The notes under the pieces were generated by a model. That model made no database searches. It was not told where the DNA came from and worked only from the letters and a program-made list of their open reading frames with translations. Shown in pieces: positions 38,132 to 48,550 of a stretch of 64,000 nt of DNA; the stretch's first letter is position 1; each line of letters starts with the position of its first letter. This stretch comes from Lunularia cruciata (Eukaryota > Streptophyta > Marchantiopsida > Lunulariales > Lunulariaceae): positions 15,319,001-15,383,000 of the forward strand of contig OX419755.1 of the NCBI GenBank assembly GCA_948567375.1. The letters run 5' to 3'. The translations under genes were made by a program, and so were the position numbers.

Positions 38132-39419
38132 GCAAAACTGTAAAACGTAGCTCTAAATAAAAGAAGTATTCGAGCTTAACGCACCTACAAAAGATGGAAT
38201 TACTACAATGAGTTTGCAAGGGACCTTTTCTATTATAACCTTGACTGTAGTACAATACTTTGAACTGTAGTGGTAGGGTTATGACACCTTAGCATAGATT
38301 ACCACGGTACTGTTTAGTGATCGGAAGACTGCACAGTCAAGAATGGGTCACCATAGTGCGTTACAGTACAGTTATCTTTCGTATGCTGTACTTGAAGTGT
38401 GGATCATGGGACCCGTGAGAAATCAGGGGGTCAGGGCCGGGTCCTGGAGTTGTCTTTTTGCTGTACTCCGTCGGAGCTTCTTCAGTCCTCTCCGTTGCAG
38501 TGAAGGCCCTGTCTTCCTTTGTGTCTATGGTAGACAGCACATGAGTAGTGGAACAACTGCACGAGCTCCACGGGATCGGTAAGATTGGAGTGCGTAGCGG
38601 GAGGATCTGAAACAACTACAACAATACATGTTACTGCGATCGATCGCGCGGCTCGCTTTTCTGACAGTCTGCTGCTACATGTTCGAGAAATCTCGCATTG
38701 CAGATTGATTGCTCGATCTCTCGTGAATTTCCCTCACAGGTTCTGTCCAATGCTTAAAAAATTGTGCTTCATGTTTTCCGGGCCTCCTATCACGTTGTTG
38801 GTGTAGGAACGTGGTGAGTGAGTGACAGCTGGGATTTCTGCGTCTGCTGTGTGAAACCAAAAAGGAAATTGTGTGTGCCGATTTGCCCGGTAAACAAAGA
38901 GCGGAAATTTCTGCGAGACATACGAGGAAGAGAGATCGCGAGGGAGATGTACGTAAACTTGGAGTTCTGATTGCGGATTTTGACCTTCGGCGTCCCTTGA
39001 CTGGTTTTCACGTCAGTGTATATTAGGGTTTTCTTGGAACGCCGATCAATGATTTCGTGTCGTACATTTCCTATTCAAAATTTAGGGTGTGCAACAGGAA
39101 AACTGTATTGTCTTCGAACATCAGCACCAAGACCTCAGAAAGATGTACCAAAGTTTCTGCTGTCAGCAATCGAGCCTTTTTGGCTCTGAACAAACCCGTG
39201 GGCGCCAGAGCAGTAACAATTGAGCGCTCCAGACTAAAGGTGCTTGTCCCCTTCTGGGACCAGGAAGTCAAGGTGGCAGGCAATAAGGGAGACGTTAGGA
39301 TAGGAGGATTTGTGGAGCTCACGGGAAGTTTTACAACGGACGTCAAAAGCCGGAGGCGTGGGTCACGACCTCTCGGCTTTGGTTCTGTTGAGGAGGCTAT
39401 CCGCAAGAGGGTTAGCGCA
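38132..39419 (+). promoter_or_regulatory. SYS1 upstream region
   Basis: This separates the retroelement from the SYS1 start and should hold the SYS1 promoter and 5' UTR. From 39057 an ATG-initiated frame is open and in frame with SYS1 for 121 codons, without any recognised domain. Homologues start at MFYG, so I treat it as leader sequence. No clear TATA box is assigned. Confidence 0.45.
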
Positions 39420-40564
39420 ATGTTCTACGGCGCCACAATTTGGGATCCCTGGTTGATTGTGGGACAAATTGTCTGCATTCAATGCCTATATTATCTTAGT
39501 CTTGGGTTGCTCCTGTCGTTGTTCGTGGGTACTCAAGTGCCCAGATTCACCCTCCATTACTTCTTCAACTACTCGCACCTCAATGCGTCATCATTTGTTG
39601 GATGGTGCACAATGGGTGCTTTTATAACGAACTCTCTTGCGGGGTACGCGAAATAGACTTTTTGAACTTCTAGCTGAATCGTTGTGTTCCCTATATAGAG
39701 ACGGAATTTGGAATGTGAGTTCGGATAACCAGAGCTGTTGCATGTTTTATGTTTCAGTAGAATGTCTTAGTGTGGAATATCAGAAGCATCTTCTTTCGCG
39801 AAATTCTTGACTGGACATGAGTTTAGCTTGGCAGTTACTACTATCTTTTTACTTTTCAGGCTTTTTCAGCTCAAACCATAAGAAGAGTCGGTTGTACTAT
39901 GTGTGCGAAGTGTCCCATTGGAAGAGAGAACGTCCTGTTGGAGTAAGTTGTATTTGTAGATGTTGTCATCTCTACATATGTGCGTCATCTGCCAAATATT
40001 CTCCGGACAATCTGACGGGTCTGCTGGTTGATATTTTGCAGAGCCGGTTATTTGTTGGTTCTTATAGAGAGGGCCAAGAAATGTCTAGACTTCAGTGCCA
40101 CATTGTACATTATTCATCTCTTCTTCTGTCTTGTCTATGGCGGCTTCCCTACCACAATTACCTGGTGGGTCGTAAATGGGTGTTGTTTGATTATAACAGC
40201 AGTCCTTGGAGAGTGGTTGTGTATGAGACGCGAGCTGAAAGACATTCCAATACGGAGCACACGGCTAGGTATATCTACGAACTTTACAAACCTGCTGACA
40301 CCTCCATTTCGTCGGATGGACCTAGTGGGTGTGTTGGGTCAGTCAGCCTTCACATACTCTCGGGCTTGCAAGATATCACGTACACCTGTCTCTGCTTGCC
40401 TTGTACTTTGCATTGTCAATTTGATCCATTAAGGAACCGAAATTTAGGTAACCGTATCTATATAATTTGCTACTCTAGTGCCAGAAGATTTAATTTTGAG
40501 ATGGCCGGTTGTTTCAGTTGAGGAATTGGTTAGACGTCAAGTGACCTTCAGGATAACAACCTAA
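39420..40564 (+). CDS. SYS1-like Golgi integral membrane protein
   Basis: SYS1 family proteins are small multi-pass membrane proteins of the trans-Golgi. In other eukaryotes they recruit the Arl3/ARFRP1 small GTPase. Exon 1 is 39420-39643, starting MFYGATIWDPWLIVGQIVCI. Exon 2 starts at 40042; joining GG to A gives SLAG-AGYLLVLIERAKKCLDFS, the conserved core. Four hydrophobic segments are visible: VGQIVCIQCLYY..., HLNASSFVGWC..., ATLYIIHLFFCLVYGG and TWWVVNGCCLIITAVLG. The family C-terminal signature RRELKDIPI follows. The 3' end is ambiguous. Exon 2 may splice at 40268 (G|GTATAT) to an exon at 40518-40564 ending in TAA, with matching phase, or may read on to a stop at 40432. Identity is secure; only the last residues are uncertain. 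Confidence 0.92.
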
Positions 40565-43500
40565 GTGTAATATAAGTGAAATAACATTTGAACGTTGAAA
40601 AGGTCTGCGAAAGCTTATTTGACTAGCTCAAATTTCTCTCACTCATCCTTTCCCTCGTGTACATTCTTTATATGCCTACTTGATAGTTTCCATAGCCTTG
40701 TCAGAAAACAAGAACTTGCCAATATTCCATCAGGAGACCTGGAGCTCGAAGTTTGGAAGCAAGTGCATAAGTGACATCCTACTTCCATGAAGACATAAGC
40801 CACAGTAGTTTAATTGATCAGAATATGCTCAAGATTCTCCTGAGATCAGGAAGTAAGCCAAGCCAAGCCATGTAGAACTATCCTGTACCGGAAGACACGT
40901 GTGTTAGAAACTGCTTGAGATGAATGCGGTTCTTGCGTGCAGAATGGTTACTTGTGTTTGAAATGCGTCGATAGCAAGCGTGGTAAATTATATACTTTTA
41001 ATCTGATCATAGTGGCTGCGCTCAAACACTTAGTACGTGAGTTCTCCAGGTATAAACCCCCTTTGTAAAGATAGAGAGAGTAGGTTCTCTGAAACCTTGG
41101 ATGTATCCAACTTTCACTGTCGACATTGTTATACGAATTCCTAGATCGAATATACTAGTCGGGAAACTAATCACTAATTTCTACATTCGGCTTGCACCGA
41201 AGTCCCCTTATTGCTGCCACGTTGCAGTTATTAGTTAAGTCAATCCCTTGAGGATCAATTTATACTAAGATTCTAGTCAGATTCTGGTTGCTTAAATAAT
41301 GCGCTCCGGTTCAGCCTCTTTGTGAAAGATAACTTAGTACGGTATCATGACCAGTAACAGGATTATCATCTCGTTATAAATTCCAGTGCTCCTCATCCAT
41401 CTTCAATGAATGGAAACTGATCAGTCTTCTGTAAATCCTCGGGCAGATGATCTACCGTCAAACCTAGAAATGCATACGTCCAGTACCTGGCTGCTGGCGG
41501 AGATTGGACTTCGTGCATGCTATATACGTCTGGGAGCCTAAGCTAATTTCTTGAGTCTCTGTCTGGCATGGGAGTTCCGCGTCAAGCTCTGTACAGTCGT
41601 TATTCATGGACTGCTTTGCTTTGAGCATCCTGTATACATAGTGCACTCCTTATTGTAGTGCACTTCGCTCTGTTTATCATAGACGGTGGTTTATTATTAG
41701 AGCACTGTCTTGGTTGAGCTTACCCTAGGGGTATATACCTTCCGCAATTTACTTGTGTTTTATGTCTAAAAGCATGGTCTGATCTATGCCCCTCCAGGCT
41801 AGTCTGACGAGGGTAGCTTGGTAGGAATTTCTAGTAGCTCTAAGATATACATACTTTTAAAGTTTACACCCTTGTTTAATGTTGTCTATTCCTCGTTCAC
41901 GAGATTCCGGGATTTAGCTTACCTTCCAAATTTACCTTGCTGCTTGGAAGTTTAGCTACAATAAGCTTACATTCTAGCTCCTGTCATGGCAGACGGGCAG
42001 CGCCAATACTATGTTTTGGTGTGGGTATAGCACCGAGTTGTTTACAACGGGTTCTGTATTCCAGTTCACAATATGTTCAGGATCCTCCGTTCTTCGAACG
42101 GCTTCTGCTCCGATTGCTCAAATATGTTTTAGGGAATGTTGATGATGTTCACTATGCATGCTGTTCAGGGAATGTATTAATTTTGACCACTTCTACCCAT
42201 TTCGCTGATGCATGATGATCATGTAATAGATCAATTGTCGCTTCTGCTATCTAACGATCTCGCTGATGTTCCACTTTGTATATGCTTGCTTAGCTCGCCT
42301 CCCTTTTTAATTCCCTTTATTACTTGCATTTTTTCTTGCTTGCATTTCCGATACGCATGTGTCCGGTCCGGTCCTGAGTGGGCTCTGGATCCCCCGTTCC
42401 ATGGACGGCTTCTGCCCTTGTTACTCGAATATGTTTTGGGGTGTGTAGTTCCTTGGTTAGTCTACCTTCGATTCAATTTACATCCGTTCATGCTTGAATT
42501 TCATTACTTCCATATGCATGTTCCCTACTAATGATTTCTGGATCCTCCGTCCTTCGAACGGCTTCTGCTGAAATATGTTTTGGGGTGTCACCTGACCAGT
42601 TCTTGTCTTTGAGTGGAATTTGGAATATCCTTCTGAACTTAGTTCATTTATTAACCTGGGCACTTTGATGACCGGTACTTCAATGCAGCATTTTTAATAG
42701 GACATTTTGTTTTCAATGTAGGAAGACATTAAACTGGATTGAGAATAATGCGTTCGTAGGTCATGTATGAAACTAAGCACCTGTCATGCTTTTAATGTAA
42801 AGTTTAGTGTCTTCTTTTGTTCTGTTATCATGCAGAATAGATATTAATATCTTAATGTTTTGCGTGTTCCATGCAGACGTCTGAAATGGTAGCGTTCTTT
42901 ACATATAGGAAGGATTAAGGTGTTCACATCCGAAAGCCAAGAAGTTTTGAGATCCACCTTTCATTGAACGTAGTGTACACTTGTCGAATCGTCTTTCCGA
43001 TTGGCTCATGTAGAACTTGATTGTCTTCAAATTGTTAGTTCTCAAAAAAATTCGGTTCAGCTCCTAAGATCGCCTGTACATGGAGATGTGACCCTAGAAT
43101 ATATGTACCATGGTTTAACCTGTCAAGCTCAATGAAAAGCAAATCTCCCGTCGAGATCTGCCAGTGAATAGCCAACAGTCGATTCTTCTATATTTTGGCA
43201 ATTTTCTTCGCCGTGTCGGATTCAGCTTCTCATGTAGCAAACTCTACTCGGCTTCGCCTGCCAGTGGTGTTGCCTTTATATGATCAGAGTATATTGGAAT
43301 CTGCTAGTTGGGGAGTAATCCACTTTGAAGCTATGGAGGGTTGTGGGCCCCCTAGTACCGAGAAGATACCAATAGTAGCCTAGACGGTGAAACTGCTACA
43401 GAAGTGAAGTGGGGTAATGTCAAAGAACAATCAGATCTACGGGCCCTGTGGGAGTTCACACATTCTCCACGCTGGGACTCACGTAGAGCAAGAGACAACT

Positions 43501-45069
43501 CTATGTGGTTGCACAATGAGCACGCATAACGAGGTATATTTAGGTATATAGTTTTCTTGCACGAGTCTTAGTATAAACTGTACCCAGCCTTCGGAAACTA
43601 TGGCGGAACTCTGCTTGCAGCCAAAGTTTGTTGTGGTTGCTGTTCTGGTATACTGCACCGTTTCATTAGAAAAGCATCTGATAATCCTCGCGATGAGAGT
43701 GATTTTGTTGGTCACTACACTGACCCCACAAGCGTGAAGCAAGGCACCTGGGTCCTAGACTAGAAAACCTTTTCATAATGCTTGCAGTAGACCGGTCTAA
43801 TGTTTGTCTACCCCAAGCATGTAGTCAGCCCTTCGCGTCCACCAACTTCATTTACCCAGCATCTACACGTGAGCAATGTGAGCATTTGACTGGTGCAATG
43901 TAGGTTTTAGCCTCTTTGTTTTTGTACATGTATGCTATACTCCGAGTAAGCTGTTTACGAGATGGGTTCATATCCGCTTGATAATGCGATGCGTTCAATA
44001 AAGCAAACTTTGCATGAATGTTTATCCAAAAGGTTTGGCCTTCGATCTGCCCCTTATGTATGCTTCTGACCAGATCCATCTCAGGCATGAGAAAGACTAC
44101 GTGCCTAGGTCTAGGGCCATTTTCCCGGGGGGCTTGTCCATCAACACGTAGTCAGCTCGGGCTTATCAGTGTTCTCGTAAAAACTTGAGGAAGACTGGCT
44201 AATTTCAGCATAAAACGACCGGAAGCTGGGCCGTTAGAGTACAGGTGCCGAGGACTGCTGCTGTCGAACTAGAGCATCAATCACCAGTTTCGGACCTTGA
44301 CTTTGCGGGAACCGGGTCCTGCTAAAATCCTCGAACTCTTTTCGTCATGTCTCGGGTCTGTAACTTTTGATTCGGGCGAAGCTCTGAAGTTCGTTGAAGC
44401 ATGTTGATACTACTAAAAGAACGGAATTCGTCATGCCTTGAAGCCACTCAAGCTACATTGATGTCAAGAGATATGTCTGAACCGTTCGTGTGGTGTATTG
44501 CTTCCCGCTTGAGTGGAGATTGGTTGTTGGGCGGCCGCGAATCACACATACCGTGACATACGTGCCCGTAGAGACCATCTACTGCATAATGTTCAATCAT
44601 TTACTCCACACTGGTTATCCTTGGTGTAAGAATCCGACCATATAATACCCCTGTGACATGGCAGGCAGCAGCTTATCTTGACGTTCGCTAACCACACTTC
44701 AAACCTCCAAACTAATCACCTTCACGTACCCACTTCTACGTAATAGGCAAGAAAGTACTCGTGAGTATGTAAGCCAGATAGCACCCCCTGACGAGTCGAA
44801 ACTGGCAATTGTTTATGCAGTCCTCGAACTGTGAATATCAGTACTGTACGGTACTTTATGGTTCCATGTCCAGGAATACAGAAGGCGTAGCTTTCTTCCG
44901 CTTACATCAGCTTCCATCGGTTATTCCACAGGTTCTGACTCTCAGTGGATGGTTTTGGTTTTGTGTATCCTAAGGCACGGATCTTCAGTCAAGGGCCCAA
45001 CTTTACCAACTCCTCTCAGCTCTTTATCCGTTGCATTTACAACATTGTGAAGTCAGTGTGGATACACAG
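40565..45069. other. Repeat-rich spacer
   Basis: No reading frame has recognisable domains. The left end should contain the SYS1 3' UTR. Short dispersed repeats with a CCGTTC-TTC-GAACGG hairpin core cluster at 42028-42600. Nothing resembling a tRNA or rRNA gene was found. Confidence 0.5.
42028..42600 (+). repeat. Cluster of three hairpin-core dispersed repeats
   Basis: Copies at 42080-42110, 42387-42417 and 42540-42570 share GGATCC, then CCGTTC-TTC-GAACGG or a variant, then CTTCTGC and, slightly downstream, AAATATGTTTT(G/A)GGG. The core forms a 6-bp stem with a 3-nt loop. The middle copy reads CCGTTCCATGGACGG; its loop is CAT and the innermost pair changes from C-G to C-G with neighbours shifted, so a stem can still form. 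The first copy is directly preceded by the GTTGTTTACAAC repeat also found at 30.3 kb. Two more copies lie inside ACC introns. Probably a small SINE- or MITE-like family; not identified by name. Confidence 0.75.
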
Positions 45070-45212
45070 GATGATAATGGAGGAGAAGGCGATCGCGTGT
45101 GATAACAAGGAGGATGGGAGACCCCATCAAGCCGTATAAGGAAAAGACATAAGAGGTAGAATGGGGCTAAGCCCCGATAAGGGAATCTACCTACAGCATC
45201 TAAGATGATAAT
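45070..45212 (-). mobile_element. 125-bp stub of the RLE non-LTR element, 9-bp TSD
   Basis: The insert 45079-45203 is the 3' end of the retroelement in reverse orientation. It includes the hairpin (GGGGC-TAA-GCCCC on the plus strand, near 45164-45177), the CCCCATCAAGCCGTA block and the GGCGATCGCG block. It extends about 30 nt upstream of the hairpin. Flanking repeats GATGATAAT at 45070-45078 and 45204-45212 mark a target-site duplication. The sequence is more diverged than the 46.6-kb stub, so probably older. Confidence 0.8.
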
Positions 45213-46431
45213 CGATCGACTGGTGCAGTCAGAAGCCGAAAGGAAGACAAGAGTCAGAGCGTTACAGTACAATTGAGATCTATTTGTCGAGGAGACACCA
45301 ACGAATGTGAACCGCTGTCTTCGAACTCACAACCTCGTGCTCGACCATAGGTGCTTCTGCTGGCGTAGCATCTCACGTGGCGTGGCCTTTTCGCCACCTG
45401 GACCTTGAAGCCAAAGCTCCCGTCAACCGGTCAAAAAGCCAATGAGTTCACGTGGTAAATGTGCACGTCCAAATGTGGGACCGGATATTTGCTCCGCAGT
45501 CACTGTACTGTAGTAGTTCTTCCGCTTTGTTGTTTTGCTAAATGTCAATGTAGACATGATCAGATTGGAAAGAAACCACAATTTCTTCATATCAGCAATT
45601 GTGTACGACACACTTACAGGATGTAAATATCTTTCGTTGAGATAATATCCCACATGGTAGGCGAAAATATCACAGCATTAAGAGGTAAGGTGAGACACAT
45701 GATGCATTTCACCCTTCTCCTCAGAAATTTCATCTCAAGGCCACGAAGTATTCCTTTGGTTGGTAACATCACGTGAGCGTCAAACCCGAAAATTACTATG
45801 AGATGAACTTTTCACGAGGAGTGCTCTGTCGCCAGTTTCTGCGAGTAAGTACCGTAATGTGTAGTAGATTGAGTAAGTCAGACACCGGGTCAAACCGGAG
45901 CAAGACTAGATCGACCGAGTCAGTCCGCCGATCTAGCCGTCTACCACGTTACGTATGTGGATGTTGACATCGTGGTCAACGGGCCAGTTTTAGTGGAAGT
46001 CCTCCCATCCGGATTAAGGTCCTCCTTTTTGTCTGTTAGTGGATGCATTAGTGCGGCTTGTTTCTGGAAATTTTATTCGGTAAATTGTTGTTTACTGTAG
46101 TGGGAGAAACACTTCTCATGTGATATGAGGCTCTAAATGATGTATTGAATTGTATTATAGTCGGTAATATAATCCATATTTTAGTGTTGAATCTGTTGTT
46201 TTATCTCTCTTTCATTCTGTTCCTGAGAACATTCTAAATTCATCAGGTGCTAAGGGAGAGTCCATAATAGTAAAGCTGCGCTCTTATCCATTGAATATGA
46301 TTTCTAGTGTGATATCAAGGCAGCAATAAAGCTTGCTGGGTGAGATGAATATGGACGACATTAATGTCAAATTCATGCAGAAAATGTTACAGCTTTATAA
46401 CGGAACAAACATAAAACTTAAATGCTACCGT
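45213..46431. other. Spacer, no gene recognised
   Basis: No recognisable coding sequence. A minus-strand stretch near 45320-45350 (CGAGCACGAGGTTGTGAGTTCGAA) faintly resembles a tRNA-derived B box region, but a cloverleaf cannot be built. Confidence 0.45.
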
Positions 46432-46477
46432 GGTTGACAATCTATACATAGTAATCTAAACGATTACATTGTCAACC
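46432..46477. repeat. Imperfect two-step hairpin
   Basis: The outer arms GGTTGACAAT (46432-46441) and ATTGTCAACC (46468-46477) are exact reverse complements. Inside, GTAATC and GATTAC form a second stem around a TAAAC loop, with a 9-nt bulge on one side. It is compatible with a tiny MITE or its remnant. No target-site duplication was confirmed. Confidence 0.65.
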
Positions 46478-46562
46478 AAAATAGGACTACGGAGAATTTG
46501 AATTTGTGTGCTTGTATCATCTTTTAGTCCGTTATATCATAAAACCAAAAAGATCCTGTCCA

Positions 46563-46702
46563 ATATAACATAGAAATAACTCTATTGGGGCTTAGCCCCA
46601 TGTTACCTTTTTTTTCTCTCCCTTGTAGGGTTTGATGGGGTCTTCCCATCCTTCATTTTTCCTACGCGGTCGTCTTTTTCTCTATATAACATAGAAATAA
46701 CT
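46563..46702 (+). mobile_element. 102-bp stub of the RLE non-LTR element, 19-bp TSD
   Basis: The insert 46582-46683 is nearly identical to the 3' end of copy 1: hairpin TGGGGC-TTA-GCCCCA, poly-T, CCCTTGTAGGG, TTTGATGGGGTCTTCCCATCC and CTTTTTCTCT. It is flanked by perfect 19-bp direct repeats (ATATAACATAGAAATAACT) at 46563-46581 and 46684-46702. The insert begins only 3 nt before the hairpin, as if reverse transcription stopped on passing it. The perfect TSD makes it one of the younger insertions, and it fixes the exact 3' terminus of the family. Confidence 0.93.
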
Positions 46703-48550
46703 AGAAGTGAAAAGCTTATGTGGTTTATAGTTTCTGCCTATTATGTATTTTTAACCTTAAATAAATAATATATCTATTTAATCTATTTTGGTACTAGAGA
46801 AGAATAAATTTATTATTAAATTTTGAATGATTTATTAAATTCTTTAGTCCTCTAAAAAACATTTATAGAAATTAAGGAAATTTAATTAGTTTCATATTAT
46901 ATTAAATAGATTATTTCAATATTGAAATATCCATAGATTGTATTAATCATATTCCCAATGATTTAAGAACCCTCTCTTTTGAGCACCTATTACATGGTTT
47001 TTCCTTTCAGAATATCTTATATGAGAATATCTCCTTTGGAAATATAGAAGTTAAAGAAGGAGACTAATGATTTTGAATTGCACTTGCTTCAAACATAGAA
47101 GTACTTTAATGTATATTTTTTCAAACCTTGGATTTTACAATATGTGATTATGAAGTGTATCTGTTGGTGATTCTCATGTATTAACTAGATTTTTCATTAT
47201 ATATGACAGATGCTTGTATGTAATAAGGCTTTTTTATTTCCAGATAATATATAAAGGTCTTCAGACCTTTTTATTTCTGGATAGTAGAAATATATTCTAC
47301 TATTATTATGAATCTAGTGGAATCATTGTACATATACTATTGTATTAGTTCTTTTACTTGCTTTTTATAGTAATTTTCTCATTATAAAATTTCAATATTT
47401 AAAGCTAATAAATGAAAATATTAGGCTTTCTAATATAAAATAAAGACGGGTCTTTCCATTAAGACAAAGAGAATATAAGATCCATTGATTATAAAGACCA
47501 AAACTCAATGGTCGGAGGATTCAACGTTGATCCAAATCACAAATAATTAGAAGAATATAATATGGACAAAAGTACTTCAATTTTGCTTAAAACTAAACAG
47601 GTAATCCAGTTTCACACAAAAGTAATGATGATATAGAGAAAACATTACTTGAAACTTGCTTAAAGCTAAAGACTATTTGAAGTTTTCTTGCAGGCAATGT
47701 AGTAATTAGTCATTGGTTCATTGATGGAAATCCCATAAACCCCTAATAAGTTACAAGTAAACGTTTTAAGTCTTACTAAAAACAATAAGTCATCTAAATA
47801 TCTATATTATAATCTTTATTTTGTTCAAATTTTTTTAATGGATTATTTTATATCTCTTATAAATTACTATAGAAAAAAAAATCATGCATTAGACCCCTCC
47901 AATTTGAATAGATATTTGGCTTGGCAGCCTTTAGGAAAAAATATCAAACTACTTGTGGAAGTATAAAATTAAGCTCTTCATCTTTTGATGTTTCATGTTA
48001 TATTATTATATTCATGTTTTTAGCACCTTAGAATGTTGATATGTATTACATTTTCAAAAACAAGCAAGGAGGTATAATAAGATAAAAAAATATACTTATA
48101 TCAAATACTATCAAATTTTAGACTTATATCTATTATGTAAAGAGCTATAAACTCAAAAAAATCTCATACTATATCTATATGCACTTATCATAATCTCAAC
48201 TCTAGATTCCAAGAGTATCCTCACCCTTCCTACTATTTTATCTACATTTCAAGAAAAATTATAGTAAAATTGATATTCAAATTATCTCTGTCACTTAGAA
48301 ATTGAAGATGAAGGAATAACATAGAATGTATTTCATTATGGTCATATTTATTATTTACTATTAGATAAAAACGATTATAAATATAAACGTTTATATTTGT
48401 ATTGAATTTATTTTTAGTATATTTAAATAATAAATTTAAATATACTAAAAGTAAATGTTGGCTGAATAAATAAATGTTATCAACTGACATGCTATTTCAA
48501 CATGGAAATCTGGAAGCAATGCTAGAATAAGCTTGAAATGTTATTTAAGT
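46703..48550. other. Very AT-rich block dense in palindromes
   Basis: No gene is recognised. Base composition is clearly more AT-rich than the flanks. Three notable palindromes occur. AAAGGTCT-TC-AGACCTTT, near 47255-47272, sits within longer imperfect arms. A 20-nt perfect palindrome lies at 48379-48398. A 17-bp perfect stem with a 5-nt loop lies at 48412-48450. It could be a decayed transposon, matrix-attachment-like DNA or an organelle-derived insert; none can be shown from sequence alone. Confidence 0.5.

Noticed and set aside
45310-45400. tRNA-like sequence on the minus strand (GTTGTGAGTTCGAA)
   Set aside because: A B-box-like motif is present but an acceptor stem and D arm cannot be formed. 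At most a decayed tRNA-derived repeat.
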